Shown here: piece after piece, positions 25,819-35,412 of the stretch
How positions within the stretch are numbered: the stretch's first letter is position 1
How the letters are laid out: every line of letters begins with the position of its first letter
Source: Mucilaginibacter sp. 44-25
GTDB taxonomy: Bacteria > Bacteroidota > Bacteroidia > Sphingobacteriales > Sphingobacteriaceae
Direction: 5' to 3'
Assembly (NCBI GenBank): GCA_001898335.1
Contig: MKTS01000004.1
Span: forward strand, 89,913-153,912
DNA length: 64,000 nucleotides
The notes under the pieces: model-generated
Told to the model about the DNA's origin: nothing
The model's input: only the letters and a program-made list of their open reading frames with translations
Database searches by the model: none
Made by a program: the position numbers and the translations under genes

Positions 25819-27225
25819 TCATATCTTAAATTCAAAATATCGCCTGGCATTATGGTAACAGATATCCGCGATGATCTTGCCTGTCCATTCAATGTCGTTA
25901 GGTAGTTCTCCATTCTCTATATCATCACCAAACAGGTTACAAAGTATCCTGCGGAAATACTCATGGCGGGGGAACGACAGGAAACTACGTGAATCTGTAA
26001 GCATGCCTACAAACCGGCTCAGTAAGCCCATGTTTGAAAGCGCGTTGATTTGCTTTGTCATACCATCCTTCTGATCCTGGAACCACCACGCCGAACCAAA
26101 CTGCACCTTACCGGCAACAGAACCGTCATTAAAATTACCTGTCATGGCAGCCATCACCTCGTTGTCGGCCGGGTTGAGGTTATAAATAATGGTTTTAGCT
26201 AAACGGTCGTCCTTATCCAGGCGGTTAAGAAAACGCGATAACGCCCGTGCCTGGCTAAAATCACCTATCGAATCAAATCCAGTATCGGGTCCCAGTTTAG
26301 CCAGTAGCCTTGAGTTATTATTTCGCAGCGCGCCCAGATGATATTGCTGTACCCAACCCTTTTCATGGTGCCATAAAGCCAGGTTATACAACATAGCCGA
26401 CTTAAACTTTACCTTTTCAGCATTAGTCACCGGCTTTTCGCTTCGCACCTTCTCAAAAATTAAACGTATTTCCTCATCTGTATAATCTTCCGCGTAAATG
26501 TGCTCCAGGCCATGGTCGGCCAATACACATCCGTTTGCGGCAAAATAATGATGGCGGTTTTTAAGCGCGTACAGGTAATCGTCAAATTTTACGATAGGCG
26601 TATTAGCTACTTCTTCAAGCCTGGTAATGTAGGCGTTGAGTGCCGCTACATCTTCAATGTACATGGCTTTATCCGGCCTGAAAGTTGGAAACATTCTTAC
26701 TGTTCCCCCCTCTTTTTTTAACTGCTCATGATATGTGAGATCATCCAACGGATCATCAGTAGTACATACCACTTCTACATTCATCTTCTCGAGCAATTGC
26801 TGTACAGCATAATCGGGCTGCTTTAATTTCTCAGATGCGTCGTCATAAATAAAGTCGGCCGTACCGGGCATTAACCGGGAATCAATATTAAAATAACGCC
26901 TCAGTTCGAGGTGCGTCCAATGGTATAATGGATTGCGGAGGGTGTATGGTACGGTTTCCGCCCATTTTTCAAACTTCTCAAAATCAGGCTTTCCACCTGT
27001 GATGTATTCTTCACTTATGCCGTTAGCACGCATGGCACGCCACTTATAATGGTCGCCATAAAGCCATGCCTGTGTAAGGTTATTAAAATTGATATTACGG
27101 GCAATTTGCTCTGGCGATAAATGGCAGTGATAATCAATGATAGGCATATCCTTGGCATAATCATGATACAGCCTGCGGGCGGTATCAGAGTGCAGCAGAA
27201 AGTCATCATCCAAAAAATTTTTCAT
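25819..27225 (-). CDS. uxaC: Glucuronate isomerase
   Basis: A 468-residue enzyme interconverting D-glucuronate/fructuronate and galacturonate/tagaturonate, the first cytoplasmic step of uronate use. The amidohydrolase-like fold is clear from IDYHCHLSPEQIARN (metal-binding His-x-His) and family stretches LGALRNNNSRL, GDFSQARALSRFL and the C-terminal ICYHNARRYFEF. Length is normal. No uxuA/uxuB or transporter is seen here, so the rest of the pathway is elsewhere. Confidence 0.96.
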   Translation of the reverse strand: MKNFLDDDFLLHSDTARRLYHDYAKDMPIIDYHCHLSPEQIARNINFNNLTQAWLYGDHYKWRAMRANGISEEYITGGKPDFEKFEKWAETVPYTLRNPLYHWTHLELRRYFNIDSRLMPGTADFIYDDASEKLKQPDYAVQQLLEKMNVEVVCTTDDPLDDLTYHEQLKKEGGTVRMFPTFRPDKAMYIEDVAALNAYITRLEEVANTPIVKFDDYLYALKNRHHYFAANGCVLADHGLEHIYAEDYTDEEIRLIFEKVRSEKPVTNAEKVKFKSAMLYNLALWHHEKGWVQQYHLGALRNNNSRLLAKLGPDTGFDSIGDFSQARALSRFLNRLDKDDRLAKTIIYNLNPADNEVMAAMTGNFNDGSVAGKVQFGSAWWFQDQKDGMTKQINALSNMGLLSRFVGMLTDSRSFLSFPRHEYFRRILCNLFGDDIENGELPNDIEWTGKIIADICYHNARRYFEFKI

Positions 27226-27322
27226 ACAAGATCAATGTAAAGGCAATGTATTAAAATTTTTAACATGCCGTTACTCTGCTTGATAATGATTGAAAAAATC
27301 TCCTGTTAATTTAACTTGTGCT

Positions 27323-28378
27323 TTATACACCGAGATTAGCAAATATTTCCCTGATAGAAAAGTCAGCGCCGCAAACATGCTCATCAGCCGCTCCGTAGTA
27401 AATGGTGAGCGTATCACCATCGTCCTGCAAAACATGCCCGTTAGTAAACACCACATGTCCAAAAAAGCCCGTCATTTCGTAAGAGGCAAACGGCTCCATG
27501 ATTGGCTCTGCTGAACGCGCCAGTACTTTAGAAGGATCGTTAAGATCAAGCAATACAGCCCCAAGGCAATAACGGTGTTCACGCGTAGCGCCGTGATATA
27601 TCTCCAGCCATCCCTTTTCTGTTTTTATGGGAGCGGCACCGGCACCTACCCTTCCGCTATCCCACATTCCTTCACGCGTTTTTAATATGCATTTGTGGTT
27701 TCCCCAATGTACTGCGTCGGGCGATTCGGCCAGCCAAATATAATTTCCGCCAATGTCAACACTGCTTGGGCGATGCAGGGCGTAATATTTCCCGTTTATT
27801 TTTTCCTCAAATATGGCTACATCCTTATTATGAGGCGGCAATATCATGCCGTGGCTGGTAAAAGACTTCCAGTCGGTTGTTGTACGCATACCTACTCCAA
27901 CTCCGCTATCACTCACCGCAGTAAAAGTTAAATAGAATTTGCCTTCAAGCGCCGTAACCCTGCAATCTTCAATACCAAAGGTTTGCAAAGGGCCTGCTCC
28001 AAAAAGTTTGGGATAACCCTCTGGCTCATAAAATTTTTTACCATCATCGCTGCACAGCAAACGCAAATGCGAAAGAGTAGTAAGATAATCTACTCCCTTA
28101 TAACGCACTACCCTGGCATCCGTGGCGATCAGATCAGCATCATCAAGGGCTATTTCCATTACCTTTGTTTCGCCTGTCTCAGTCAATACAGGAAAAGAGA
28201 TATGTACTTCGTTTTGCCTGGGTCTTTCGGCAACCCTCACTAATAGCCAGGTTTTCCCATCGTATCTGAACACACCTGGATTTAATAAACAGGCTATCAA
28301 CAGCCCCTCCGCGCTTGGTGCAAGATCATCAGGTGATAGCAGCGGATTTTCGGGGAAACGTTTAGCAATATCAGCCAT
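27323..28378 (-). CDS. Glycoside hydrolase family 130 protein (mannoside phosphorylase-like)
   Basis: A 351-residue five-bladed beta-propeller enzyme. The catalytic Asp lies in GIEDCRV (about residues 135-141) and the phosphate-binding/propeller repeats include RVGAGAAPIKTEKGWLEIYHGA. GH130 enzymes phosphorolyse or hydrolyse beta-mannosides. It starts the run that continues with uxaC and the DUF5009 gene, suggesting use of mannose- and uronate-containing glycans. Whether it is a phosphorylase or hydrolase needs comparison of the phosphate-binding residues. Confidence 0.9.
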   Translation of the reverse strand: MADIAKRFPENPLLSPDDLAPSAEGLLIACLLNPGVFRYDGKTWLLVRVAERPRQNEVHISFPVLTETGETKVMEIALDDADLIATDARVVRYKGVDYLTTLSHLRLLCSDDGKKFYEPEGYPKLFGAGPLQTFGIEDCRVTALEGKFYLTFTAVSDSGVGVGMRTTTDWKSFTSHGMILPPHNKDVAIFEEKINGKYYALHRPSSVDIGGNYIWLAESPDAVHWGNHKCILKTREGMWDSGRVGAGAAPIKTEKGWLEIYHGATREHRYCLGAVLLDLNDPSKVLARSAEPIMEPFASYEMTGFFGHVVFTNGHVLQDDGDTLTIYYGAADEHVCGADFSIREIFANLGV

Positions 28379-28412
28379 ACATGTTTTAGTTGTAGCTTTA
28401 TAACATTTCCGC

Positions 28413-28443
28413 TTTGCAATGGTTTATCCGGATATTATATTTG
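28413..28443 (+). promoter_or_regulatory. Bacteroidota-type promoter for the PAS/GAF kinase
   Basis: TTTG (28413-28416), a 19-nt spacer and TATATTTG (28436-28443) match the consensus exactly. The start codon is 110 nt downstream, giving a leader of about 100 nt. Confidence 0.7.
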
Positions 28444-28552
28444 TTGCATACTCGCCGTTCCTTCTATTAAATTTCTCCGGCATTGTATAATATTTTCTGT
28501 TTATAAATGTGGGAAATCATGAGCATTCAAATAGTATCACTAAGTCTAAAAA

Positions 28553-30535
28553 ATGCCATCAACTACCAGTAACATATCTCTAACCTACCAGTTATCGGAA
28601 CATTTACCGATAGCGATATATCAGTGCGATACAGCGGGAAATATCATCTCTTATAACCAGGCCGCAACTAAACTTTGGGGGCGGCTACCGGATAAAAATA
28701 ATCGTTACACCGGGGCATATGCCATGTATAACGCTGCCGGGCAAACGTTGGCTTTGGAGGACCACCCAGTAGCCCGCACCCTTCGTACGGGTGTACATGT
28801 TAACGGAGAAGAACTAATTCTTGAACGCCCTGATGGAAGTATTGCAAATGTTATGGCCTACTGTGTACCCGTTTTAAACGAAGTACAGATCATCACAGGC
28901 GCAGTAAATACACTGCTTGATATTACCGAACAACGTAGCGGAGAACGTAAACAAAATATACTTGCCGCTATCATTGAAACTTCCGAAGACGCTATCGTGA
29001 GTAAAACACTTGATGGTACAATCACCAGTTGGAACAATGGCGCACAAGAGCTGTTTGGCTATACATCCGATGAAATAATTGGCAAATCTATTACTACCGT
29101 TATCCCGGCTAACCGGCTAAGCGAAGAAACAGACATTATCAGCAAAATAAAAAAAGGTGAAAAAGTTGACCACTTCTCTACCTACAGGTTACATAAAAAC
29201 GGCCACGAAATACCCGTTTCATTAGCCATATCGCCTATCAAAGATGGCAAGGGGAACATAATAGGAGCATCAAAGATAGCCCGAAATATTACCAGGCAAT
29301 TGGAAGCCGAAAACAGGCTGCAGCGTTATGCAGAAAATTTGGAGATTTTCAATTACGTAGGTAAAGTTGTTTCAGAAAATCTGGATGTGCAAGAAATATT
29401 GCAGAAGGTAACCGATGCCACTACGCTATTGACCGGAGCCGCGTACGGTGCTTTCTTTTACAATAACATTGATGAAAACGGCGAATTTTATACGCTTTAT
29501 ACCCTATCAGGGGCCCCGCGCGAGGCTTTTGAGCATTTAGGCGTGCCACGCAAAACCAAGTTATTTAGCCCAACTTTCAGCGGTACAGGCATTGTGCGTG
29601 TTGATGATATCACTAAAGACCCTCGATATGGCCAAAACAGCCCGCATTACGGTATGCCATTAGGTCATTTATCTGTAGTGAGCTATCTGGCTGCACCTGT
29701 AGTATCGAAAAATGGCGACGTGATAGGGGCACTTTTCCTGGGACATCCGGAGGCTGCTATATTCAATGAAGAACATGAGAACCTTGTAGCAGGTGTAGCC
29801 TCACAGGCCAGCATAGCACTCGATAATGCCAAACTATATGAAGAGGTACGGCGTTTAAATGCCAAGAAAGATGAATTTATTGGCTTGGCAAGCCACGAGC
29901 TAAAAACGCCGGTAACCAGCCTTAATGGCTATCTGCAAATTATTGACCGTAATTTATTTGATGGCGACAGAAATAAAACATTTGTTAAAAAGGCGATAGC
30001 GCAGATCGGTAAACTCTCCGACCTCATTTCTGATTTACTCGATGTCTCAAAGATCGAATCGGGCCAGTTGCCTTTAAATTATACCCAATTTGATATTGCA
30101 CAGTTAGTTGACGATGTTACCGAGATAATGCAGTACTCTACCAAATCGCACAGGATAATAATTTGTTCGGAGGCCGGAAACATTAATGTAAACGCTGATA
30201 AGCAACGTATTGAACAGGTGATCATTAATCTGCTATCAAACGCTATTAAATATTCGCCGGAGTCTGGCCATGTCAATATCACCGTATCTAAAAACGATGA
30301 TACTGTGAGCGTTGAAGTGCAAGACTTTGGTATAGGTATCAGCAAAGACCAACAGCAACGTATTTTTTCCCGTTTTTACAGGGTAGATGATATTGCTTCG
30401 CATATATCCGGCTTAGGTATAGGGCTATACATTAGTAATGAGATTATTAAACGCCATAAAGGCAGCCTTTCAGTTACGAGCAATGCCGGCAAAGGCTCTG
30501 TATTTAAATTTGACATACCGGCCATTCAGGCTTAA
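28553..30535 (+). CDS. PAS-PAS-GAF sensor histidine kinase
   Basis: A 660-residue soluble kinase without membrane segments: PAS (about 10-125), second PAS with PAC (about 130-250, containing TSWNNGAQELFGYTSDEI), GAF (about 270-420), HisKA with phosphoacceptor His448 in GLASHELKTPVTSL, and HATPase with SGLGIGLYISNEI. It has no response regulator beside it, as is common for cytoplasmic redox or light-sensing kinases in Bacteroidota. The GAF domain lacks an evident chromophore Cys. The signal is unknown. Confidence 0.92.
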   Translation: MPSTTSNISLTYQLSEHLPIAIYQCDTAGNIISYNQAATKLWGRLPDKNNRYTGAYAMYNAAGQTLALEDHPVARTLRTGVHVNGEELILERPDGSIANVMAYCVPVLNEVQIITGAVNTLLDITEQRSGERKQNILAAIIETSEDAIVSKTLDGTITSWNNGAQELFGYTSDEIIGKSITTVIPANRLSEETDIISKIKKGEKVDHFSTYRLHKNGHEIPVSLAISPIKDGKGNIIGASKIARNITRQLEAENRLQRYAENLEIFNYVGKVVSENLDVQEILQKVTDATTLLTGAAYGAFFYNNIDENGEFYTLYTLSGAPREAFEHLGVPRKTKLFSPTFSGTGIVRVDDITKDPRYGQNSPHYGMPLGHLSVVSYLAAPVVSKNGDVIGALFLGHPEAAIFNEEHENLVAGVASQASIALDNAKLYEEVRRLNAKKDEFIGLASHELKTPVTSLNGYLQIIDRNLFDGDRNKTFVKKAIAQIGKLSDLISDLLDVSKIESGQLPLNYTQFDIAQLVDDVTEIMQYSTKSHRIIICSEAGNINVNADKQRIEQVIINLLSNAIKYSPESGHVNITVSKNDDTVSVEVQDFGIGISKDQQQRIFSRFYRVDDIASHISGLGIGLYISNEIIKRHKGSLSVTSNAGKGSVFKFDIPAIQA

Positions 30536-30560
30536 CCACATCATTTTTATGTAAAACAAA

Positions 30561-30579
30561 GGCCCGGTTTACCCGGGCC
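30561..30579. terminator. Hairpin between convergent genes
   Basis: A 7-bp all-GC stem (GGCCCGG / CCGGGCC) with a 5-nt loop, preceded by A-rich sequence and followed by ATTTG. It separates the kinase gene from the convergent Pro/Thr-rich gene. The T tract is weak. Confidence 0.5.
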
Positions 30580-30607
30580 ATTTGCTGTATATAATAGAAT
30601 TAATGAT

Positions 30608-31090
30608 TTACATACCTGTACGCGGTACTGTTGGCGCGCCCACGGGTGTTGTTGACGGCGCTGTTGGTGATGTTGACGGCATTGGTGTTGGAGTAGCCGG
30701 TGTAGTTCCTGGTGTTGTACTTGGTACGCCCGGGCTTGTTGGTGCGGGCATAGTTGGCGTTGCGGGCACAGGAGCCGGTGTAGTTGGGCTTCCGGGATTT
30801 GTTGGCGTTGTTGGATACGAAGGATTGGTAGGGTTTGTTGGTGTATTAGGAGTAGTAGGTGTACCAGGCATTGTTGGTTTACCCGGAGTGTTTGGCACTA
30901 TTGGCCTGGTTGGTGTACCCGGTGTTGTGGTACGGCTTTTAGTTCTTTTAGGAACGGTATCCTGATTAGTGGTCAGCTCATTTCCAAAGGCAGCCTTGTT
31001 AATATTATTGTTGGTGTGGTTATGGGCCACAGCATAATTTAATCCGAACGCGGCTACTGCCGTCGCTATCATCACACTCATCTTTTTCAT
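30608..31090 (-). CDS. Secreted Pro/Thr-rich repeat protein
   Basis: A 160-residue protein with a signal peptide (about 1-22, MKKMSVMIATAVAAFGLNYAVA) followed by a polar stretch and about 110 residues made almost wholly of Pro, Thr, Gly, Ser, Asn and Ala in short units such as PGTPTRP, PTNPTNPSYP and PVPATPTMPAP. No folded domain is recognised. Such regions act as extended linkers, cell-wall spacers or glycosylation targets. The strict repeat arises from simple codon repeats, so length may vary between strains. Signal peptide and codon-consistent frame support real coding. Confidence 0.75.
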   Translation of the reverse strand: MKKMSVMIATAVAAFGLNYAVAHNHTNNNINKAAFGNELTTNQDTVPKRTKSRTTTPGTPTRPIVPNTPGKPTMPGTPTTPNTPTNPTNPSYPTTPTNPGSPTTPAPVPATPTMPAPTSPGVPSTTPGTTPATPTPMPSTSPTAPSTTPVGAPTVPRTGM

Positions 31091-31181
31091 AGCGTATATT
31101 ATTAATGGTTTATATAATTAACTATAGAATAACACACACCATGCCAAAAGAGAAAAAATTTCAATTTTATTTATTTAAAAA

Positions 31182-32123
31182 TTACTTCAGAAATACCTTG
31201 GTAGCACCATAACCAAACTTTTCCTTTTGCGCATCCATAAAAGTTTTCACCTTTTGATTTTTGGCTAATAACTTATGCAACTCATGCCGTAATATGCCAT
31301 TACCGGTACCATGTATAAAGGTGATCTCATGCACTTGGTGTACTATTGCCGCCTCAAGCGCTTTATTAAAGTGGCTAATTTGTATAGCGAGTATTTCGCT
31401 GCTACCCAGAAAGTGGTAATCCTCCCGTAATTGCTCTATATGCAGGTCTATTTCGGTGGCCGGTTTTTGTATTTCCTGTTTTTCTTGCGCTGGCCTAAAG
31501 AAACTTTCCTTTAATTGCTCGGGGTCTATAATTATTTCCGGTTCATCAAGTTGAATTAACCAACCCTGCTGTTTTAGATAGGGTACTGTCTTTTTTGCGC
31601 CCGCAAAATCTTTTGCTTTAAACTGCTCACTATATTGCAGCGGTTCTTTAACAGGTTGGGCCTGTTTAGTATAAAACACTATCTGAAAAACAAATGAAGG
31701 CCACAATTGCAGGTCAGATAATTTGGATGAATATATTTTAGCAACGGCTTGTGGTTCAATAATTCCCGCATATTCTCCTTTTTGCTGCTTTTGCTGTTTA
31801 GTGTGTAAAGCAGTGAGTAACTGGTATGATGTTTCGTTCACCAGGTAAAAATGTACCAGGCTGTTAGCATTAACATCTGGTATTATGGCAATGTGTACAC
31901 CTGTTGTTTTAAATTCGCCTTCAGGTATTTTTATCTGCGGTGCTTCCTCGTCATGGCTCTCCTCTCCCCTGCCATGCACAAAGGTTACTTTATTAGCCAG
32001 CACAGGTATTTCAAAATCATCGTCGCCCGTAACACCAATCATTTGGTCGTCAATAATTCGTGTTACGTAACCTTCCATCTTTTCGTCAACAAACCGTACA
32101 AAATCGCCTAACTTATATTTCAT
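31182..32123 (-). CDS. DUF2027-Smr domain protein
   Basis: A 313-residue protein: small N-terminal beta domain (about 1-50, YKLGDFVRFVDEKMEGYVTRI), DUF2027 (about 70-165), then a C-terminal Smr domain (about 225-313) with EIDLHIEQL and the nucleic-acid cleavage loop ITFIHGTGNGILRHEL. The Smr part is related to the MutS2 C-terminal nuclease. This architecture is restricted to Bacteroidota in my knowledge; a role in DNA or ribosome-associated RNA cleavage is inferred from the Smr domain. Confidence 0.9.
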   Translation of the reverse strand: MKYKLGDFVRFVDEKMEGYVTRIIDDQMIGVTGDDDFEIPVLANKVTFVHGRGEESHDEEAPQIKIPEGEFKTTGVHIAIIPDVNANSLVHFYLVNETSYQLLTALHTKQQKQQKGEYAGIIEPQAVAKIYSSKLSDLQLWPSFVFQIVFYTKQAQPVKEPLQYSEQFKAKDFAGAKKTVPYLKQQGWLIQLDEPEIIIDPEQLKESFFRPAQEKQEIQKPATEIDLHIEQLREDYHFLGSSEILAIQISHFNKALEAAIVHQVHEITFIHGTGNGILRHELHKLLAKNQKVKTFMDAQKEKFGYGATKVFLK

Positions 32124-32244
32124 AATGCAAGTATAAGCAGCAATTGTGCCTGTTTAATGTTATTATTTTAAAGATGCATTTGGGTTGACCAGTTATGCTA
32201 CTATTTAATAAATTTGTTGTACATAATTTCAGATACCTATTTCA

Positions 32245-32775
32245 ATGACTTTTACCCCTGATAAAGATGTTAATTTCCTTAAAAGGATATTTATGCATCA
32301 TCTTAACCGCATTTATAATGGTAAATGCTTTTTACGCGACCATGCGCAACACCTGGAAGAATCAGCCTCGTTCAAAGGGCTGCAATTAGCGCTTGATGAA
32401 TTTACAACTGATGTAAAAAAGCAAATACAGCGCATGGAAGAAATTTACGCGCTTGTTAAAGAAAAGCCTGCCCCGGAAAGCTGTAACCCTATACGCAATA
32501 TTGTTAAAGACGAGTTTTGCATTGATACAAACCAGGACCTGCCGGTATTAAACGATCTGGATATTATGCTTTACGTACAAATACTTGAGCATATCAATCT
32601 TACCTCTTATCGTATGCTAATTATGCTGTCTAAACTTTTACAGTATAACGATGTAACCCAATTGCTGACTGAAAACCTTGACGAATCTGAGGATAATGAC
32701 CAGTTGTTTGTACTGATTGCTAAGGAGTATATTACCAAGGACAAAGAGATATTGAAAAAACAAAGCCGGACATAA
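32245..32775 (+). CDS. DUF892 (YciF-like, ferritin-fold) protein, degenerate
   Basis: A 176-residue all-helical protein whose helix order and motifs (LEESASFKGLQLALDEF, IQRMEEIY, EHINLTSYRMLIML) follow the DUF892/YciF family, ferritin-like stress proteins. Several metal-ligand positions of that family (the His in the first helix pair, the Glu after EH) seem replaced, so it may not bind iron. Its stop codon lies within the terminator hairpin. Assignment is by pattern only and could be wrong. Confidence 0.6.
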   Translation: MTFTPDKDVNFLKRIFMHHLNRIYNGKCFLRDHAQHLEESASFKGLQLALDEFTTDVKKQIQRMEEIYALVKEKPAPESCNPIRNIVKDEFCIDTNQDLPVLNDLDIMLYVQILEHINLTSYRMLIMLSKLLQYNDVTQLLTENLDESEDNDQLFVLIAKEYITKDKEILKKQSRT

Positions 32776-32788
32776 AGTACCGGCTTTG
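32761..32788 (+). terminator. Terminator overlapping the end of the DUF892-like gene
   Basis: A 9-bp stem (CAAAGCCGG / CCGGCTTTG) with a 10-nt loop contains the gene's stop codon in its loop. The T-rich tail is short. Confidence 0.6.
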
Positions 32789-32953
32789 TATAGTTATTTA
32801 ATACCCCTACTAAAATAACTTATCACAAAGGAAAAGAATTACGACGCAACTTACAAGTAAGTTATGTAACAATTTGTTTACTTAAACTATAAAGCAATCA
32901 TTCTGCATATTTTTAATTTGCATCTCAGTTCTACATATCAAATCACCCATAAA

Positions 32954-34840
32954 ATGTTTAAAAAATTAATTATTGTTGCTGTGTTAAGCGCAACGCTCTC
33001 ACAATTGCAGGCACAAACCCTGTATATGCCACGCGATATAAAAAGGGCTTACGCCAACGGCACACGCAGTATGGATGGCAAACCCGGCCCAAAATACTGG
33101 CAAAACCATTCAAGATATGATATCTCAATTACAACAGCACCTCCGGAGTCGTTGGTAAAAGGAGTTGAAACCATTACCTATTACAATAACAGCCTTGATA
33201 CCTTAAAAAGGCTGAATATGAAACTTATCCTTAATGTGCACCGCCCCGGGGCTGCAAGGATGGGTGCAACCAGCCCTGACTACCTCACAAAAGGTGTTCA
33301 GATCGATGATTTTAAAATAGCAGGACAGGCACGCCAGTGGAATAATGCAACCATGGGCTCTACCAACCAGATGGTACCACTCCCTAAACCACTTATGCCG
33401 CATGATTCTGTGCAGCTTAACATCAGCTGGCATTTTGATGTTTCTAAACAAAGCGGACGTGAAGGTATGATTGATTCTACCAGTTTCTACCTGGCTTATT
33501 TTTACCCTCGCGTTTCGGTGTATGATGATTACAATGGCTGGGACAGGATTGAATTTATAGACGCGCAAGAGTTTTATAACGATTTTAATGATTACACCCT
33601 GAATGTGACCGTACCTAAAAATTATGTGGTTTGGGCTACCGGTACTTTACAAAACGCTCCCAAAGTATTGCAAAAGGAGACCAACGATCGGTTACAGAAA
33701 TCATTTACAAGCGATAGTACCATCCATGTAGCCACGGCCGATGAAATGGCAGCGGGAAAGGTTACAGCGCAAAATGCTACAAACACCTGGACGTGGACAG
33801 CCAGTAACATCAGTGATGTAGCTGTTGGTGTTAGCAACCATTACATTTGGGATGCCGGCAGTGTAGTGGTTGATAAAAATACAGGAAGAAGGGCAAGCAT
33901 GCAGGCAGCATACTCTGTACAGGGTACAGATTTCAAGCAATCGGTACAATTTGGCCGCAACGCCTTAAGTTGGTTTAGTACCAACTGGCCGGGAGTACCT
34001 TACCCCTTCCCTAAAATGACCGCTTTCCAGGGGTTTGCAGACATGGAATACCCGATGATGGTAAATGATAGCCAAATGGGCGACCCTGGGTTTGCACAAC
34101 TGGTACAGGACCACGAAATTGCACATACCTGGTTCCCTTTTTATATGGGTATTAATGAAACCCGTTATGCCTTTATGGACGAAGGATGGGCTACTACACT
34201 TGAGTATTTGATTGGTACAGCCGAAAAAGGCAAAGAAAAAGCGGACGCTTTTTATAAACAATTCCGTATTAACGGTTGGATCAACAACCGGTCAAGCAAT
34301 CAGGATATACCTACCATTACCCAAACCAGCGAACTTACCACCGGTTATGGTAATAACGCTTATGGAAAGCCATCATTAAGCTACTTAGCGCTTAAAGATA
34401 TGTTGGGTGACGAACTATTTAAAAAAGCCTTACATGGTTATATGGATCGCTGGCACGGCAAACATCCTATCCCGTGGGATTATTTTAACTCCATGAGCAA
34501 TGTATCGGGCAAAAACCTTACGTGGTTCTTTAATAACTGGTTCTTTACCAATGGTTATGATGATCTGGCTATAAAAAATGTAGTGACAGGTAAAGACGGC
34601 TATACCCTAACTATCGCCAATATTGGTGGTTTTGCCATTCCGTTTGATGTGGTTGCTGAATATACCGACGGTACTAAAAAAACTATACATCAAACACCAT
34701 CCATCTGGGAAAAAAATCAGAAAGAAGCCTTAGTAACATTTGTAAACGTAAGAGGCAAAAGCCTTAAGTCAATCACTTTGGATAACGGTATATTTATGGA
34801 TGCTACACCTGGAGACAACACCTGGTTAGCAAAAAAATAA
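32954..34840 (+). CDS. M1-family zinc metallopeptidase
   Basis: A 628-residue exported aminopeptidase of the M1 (gluzincin) family. A signal peptide (MFKKLIIVAVLSATLSQLQAQ) precedes the catalytic domain. The zinc site is HEIAH (His387, catalytic Glu388, His391) with Glu410 exactly 18 residues on (FMDEGW). The substrate-recognition loop is GFADMEYPMMV in place of GAMEN. I use ATG 32954, 12 codons inside the longest frame, because the signal peptide begins there. It is monocistronic with a strong terminator. Likely role is periplasmic peptide degradation. Confidence 0.93.
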   Translation: MFKKLIIVAVLSATLSQLQAQTLYMPRDIKRAYANGTRSMDGKPGPKYWQNHSRYDISITTAPPESLVKGVETITYYNNSLDTLKRLNMKLILNVHRPGAARMGATSPDYLTKGVQIDDFKIAGQARQWNNATMGSTNQMVPLPKPLMPHDSVQLNISWHFDVSKQSGREGMIDSTSFYLAYFYPRVSVYDDYNGWDRIEFIDAQEFYNDFNDYTLNVTVPKNYVVWATGTLQNAPKVLQKETNDRLQKSFTSDSTIHVATADEMAAGKVTAQNATNTWTWTASNISDVAVGVSNHYIWDAGSVVVDKNTGRRASMQAAYSVQGTDFKQSVQFGRNALSWFSTNWPGVPYPFPKMTAFQGFADMEYPMMVNDSQMGDPGFAQLVQDHEIAHTWFPFYMGINETRYAFMDEGWATTLEYLIGTAEKGKEKADAFYKQFRINGWINNRSSNQDIPTITQTSELTTGYGNNAYGKPSLSYLALKDMLGDELFKKALHGYMDRWHGKHPIPWDYFNSMSNVSGKNLTWFFNNWFFTNGYDDLAIKNVVTGKDGYTLTIANIGGFAIPFDVVAEYTDGTKKTIHQTPSIWEKNQKEALVTFVNVRGKSLKSITLDNGIFMDATPGDNTWLAKK

Positions 34841-34849
34841 ATATCCACT

Positions 34850-34887
34850 AAAACAAAAAACCAGCCTGCGGGCTGGTTTTTTGTTTT
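34850..34887. terminator. Strong bidirectional terminator
   Basis: CCAGCC/GGCTGG stem with a TGCG loop, extended by AAAACAAAAAA and TTTTTTGTTTT arms. It lies between the M1 peptidase gene and the convergent YtxH gene. Confidence 0.9.
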
Positions 34888-34901
34888 AGTTAATTATATT
34901 T

Positions 34902-35267
34902 TCAACTATTCTGGATAGAATTATTCCAGTCATTAGCTGTGCTCTTTACTCGTGATTTAGCCTCATGTGCGCCATTTTCAGCATAATCTTTAGCTTTATC
35001 TTTTGCATCGTCATAAGCATCACGTGCATGTTCTACAGCGCCATTGATTTTTGATTTTACAGAATCAACAACATTACTGCTGTAATCTTTTACGTTCTCG
35101 ACGGTGTTTTGAGCTTTGTCCTTAGCTTTATTCACAAGGTCATTTACATAATCAGCAATATCGCCGCGTAAATCCTCGCCTTTTTCAGGGGCCAATAATA
35201 AACCTAAAGCGGCACCCGCTGCAGCACCTATTAAAAGCGCTGCTATAACTTTTGCTTGATCTTTCAT
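34902..35267 (-). CDS. YtxH-domain membrane-anchored protein
   Basis: A 121-residue protein: one N-terminal membrane helix with glycine zipper (AALLIGAAAGAALGLLLAPEKGEDLRG, the YtxH signature) and a C-terminal amphipathic helical tail rich in Lys, Asp and Ala (about 35-115) that resembles LEA-type 11-mer repeats. YtxH proteins are linked to general stress in Bacillus and widely present in Bacteroidota. I use ATG 35267; the frame extends 16 codons further. Confidence 0.85.
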   Translation of the reverse strand: MKDQAKVIAALLIGAAAGAALGLLLAPEKGEDLRGDIADYVNDLVNKAKDKAQNTVENVKDYSSNVVDSVKSKINGAVEHARDAYDDAKDKAKDYAENGAHEAKSRVKSTANDWNNSIQNS

Positions 35268-35412
35268 ATTTGTTACTTTTTGTAGATGAATATGTCCTTG
35301 TCTTACAAATACCATACCGTACTATTTATCTTTTTGTTAATTAGTAGGCGTATCACAACTCTTGCTTGTAAATGTGCCCACACAAAAAAATAGCCGCCTT
35401 GTTAACTAAACA

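Noticed and set aside
30582..30965. A 127-codon Gly/Val-rich frame on the plus strand
   Set aside because: It is the mirror of the Pro/Thr repeat gene on the minus strand, lacks a signal peptide or family match, and its composition follows from the complementary repeats.
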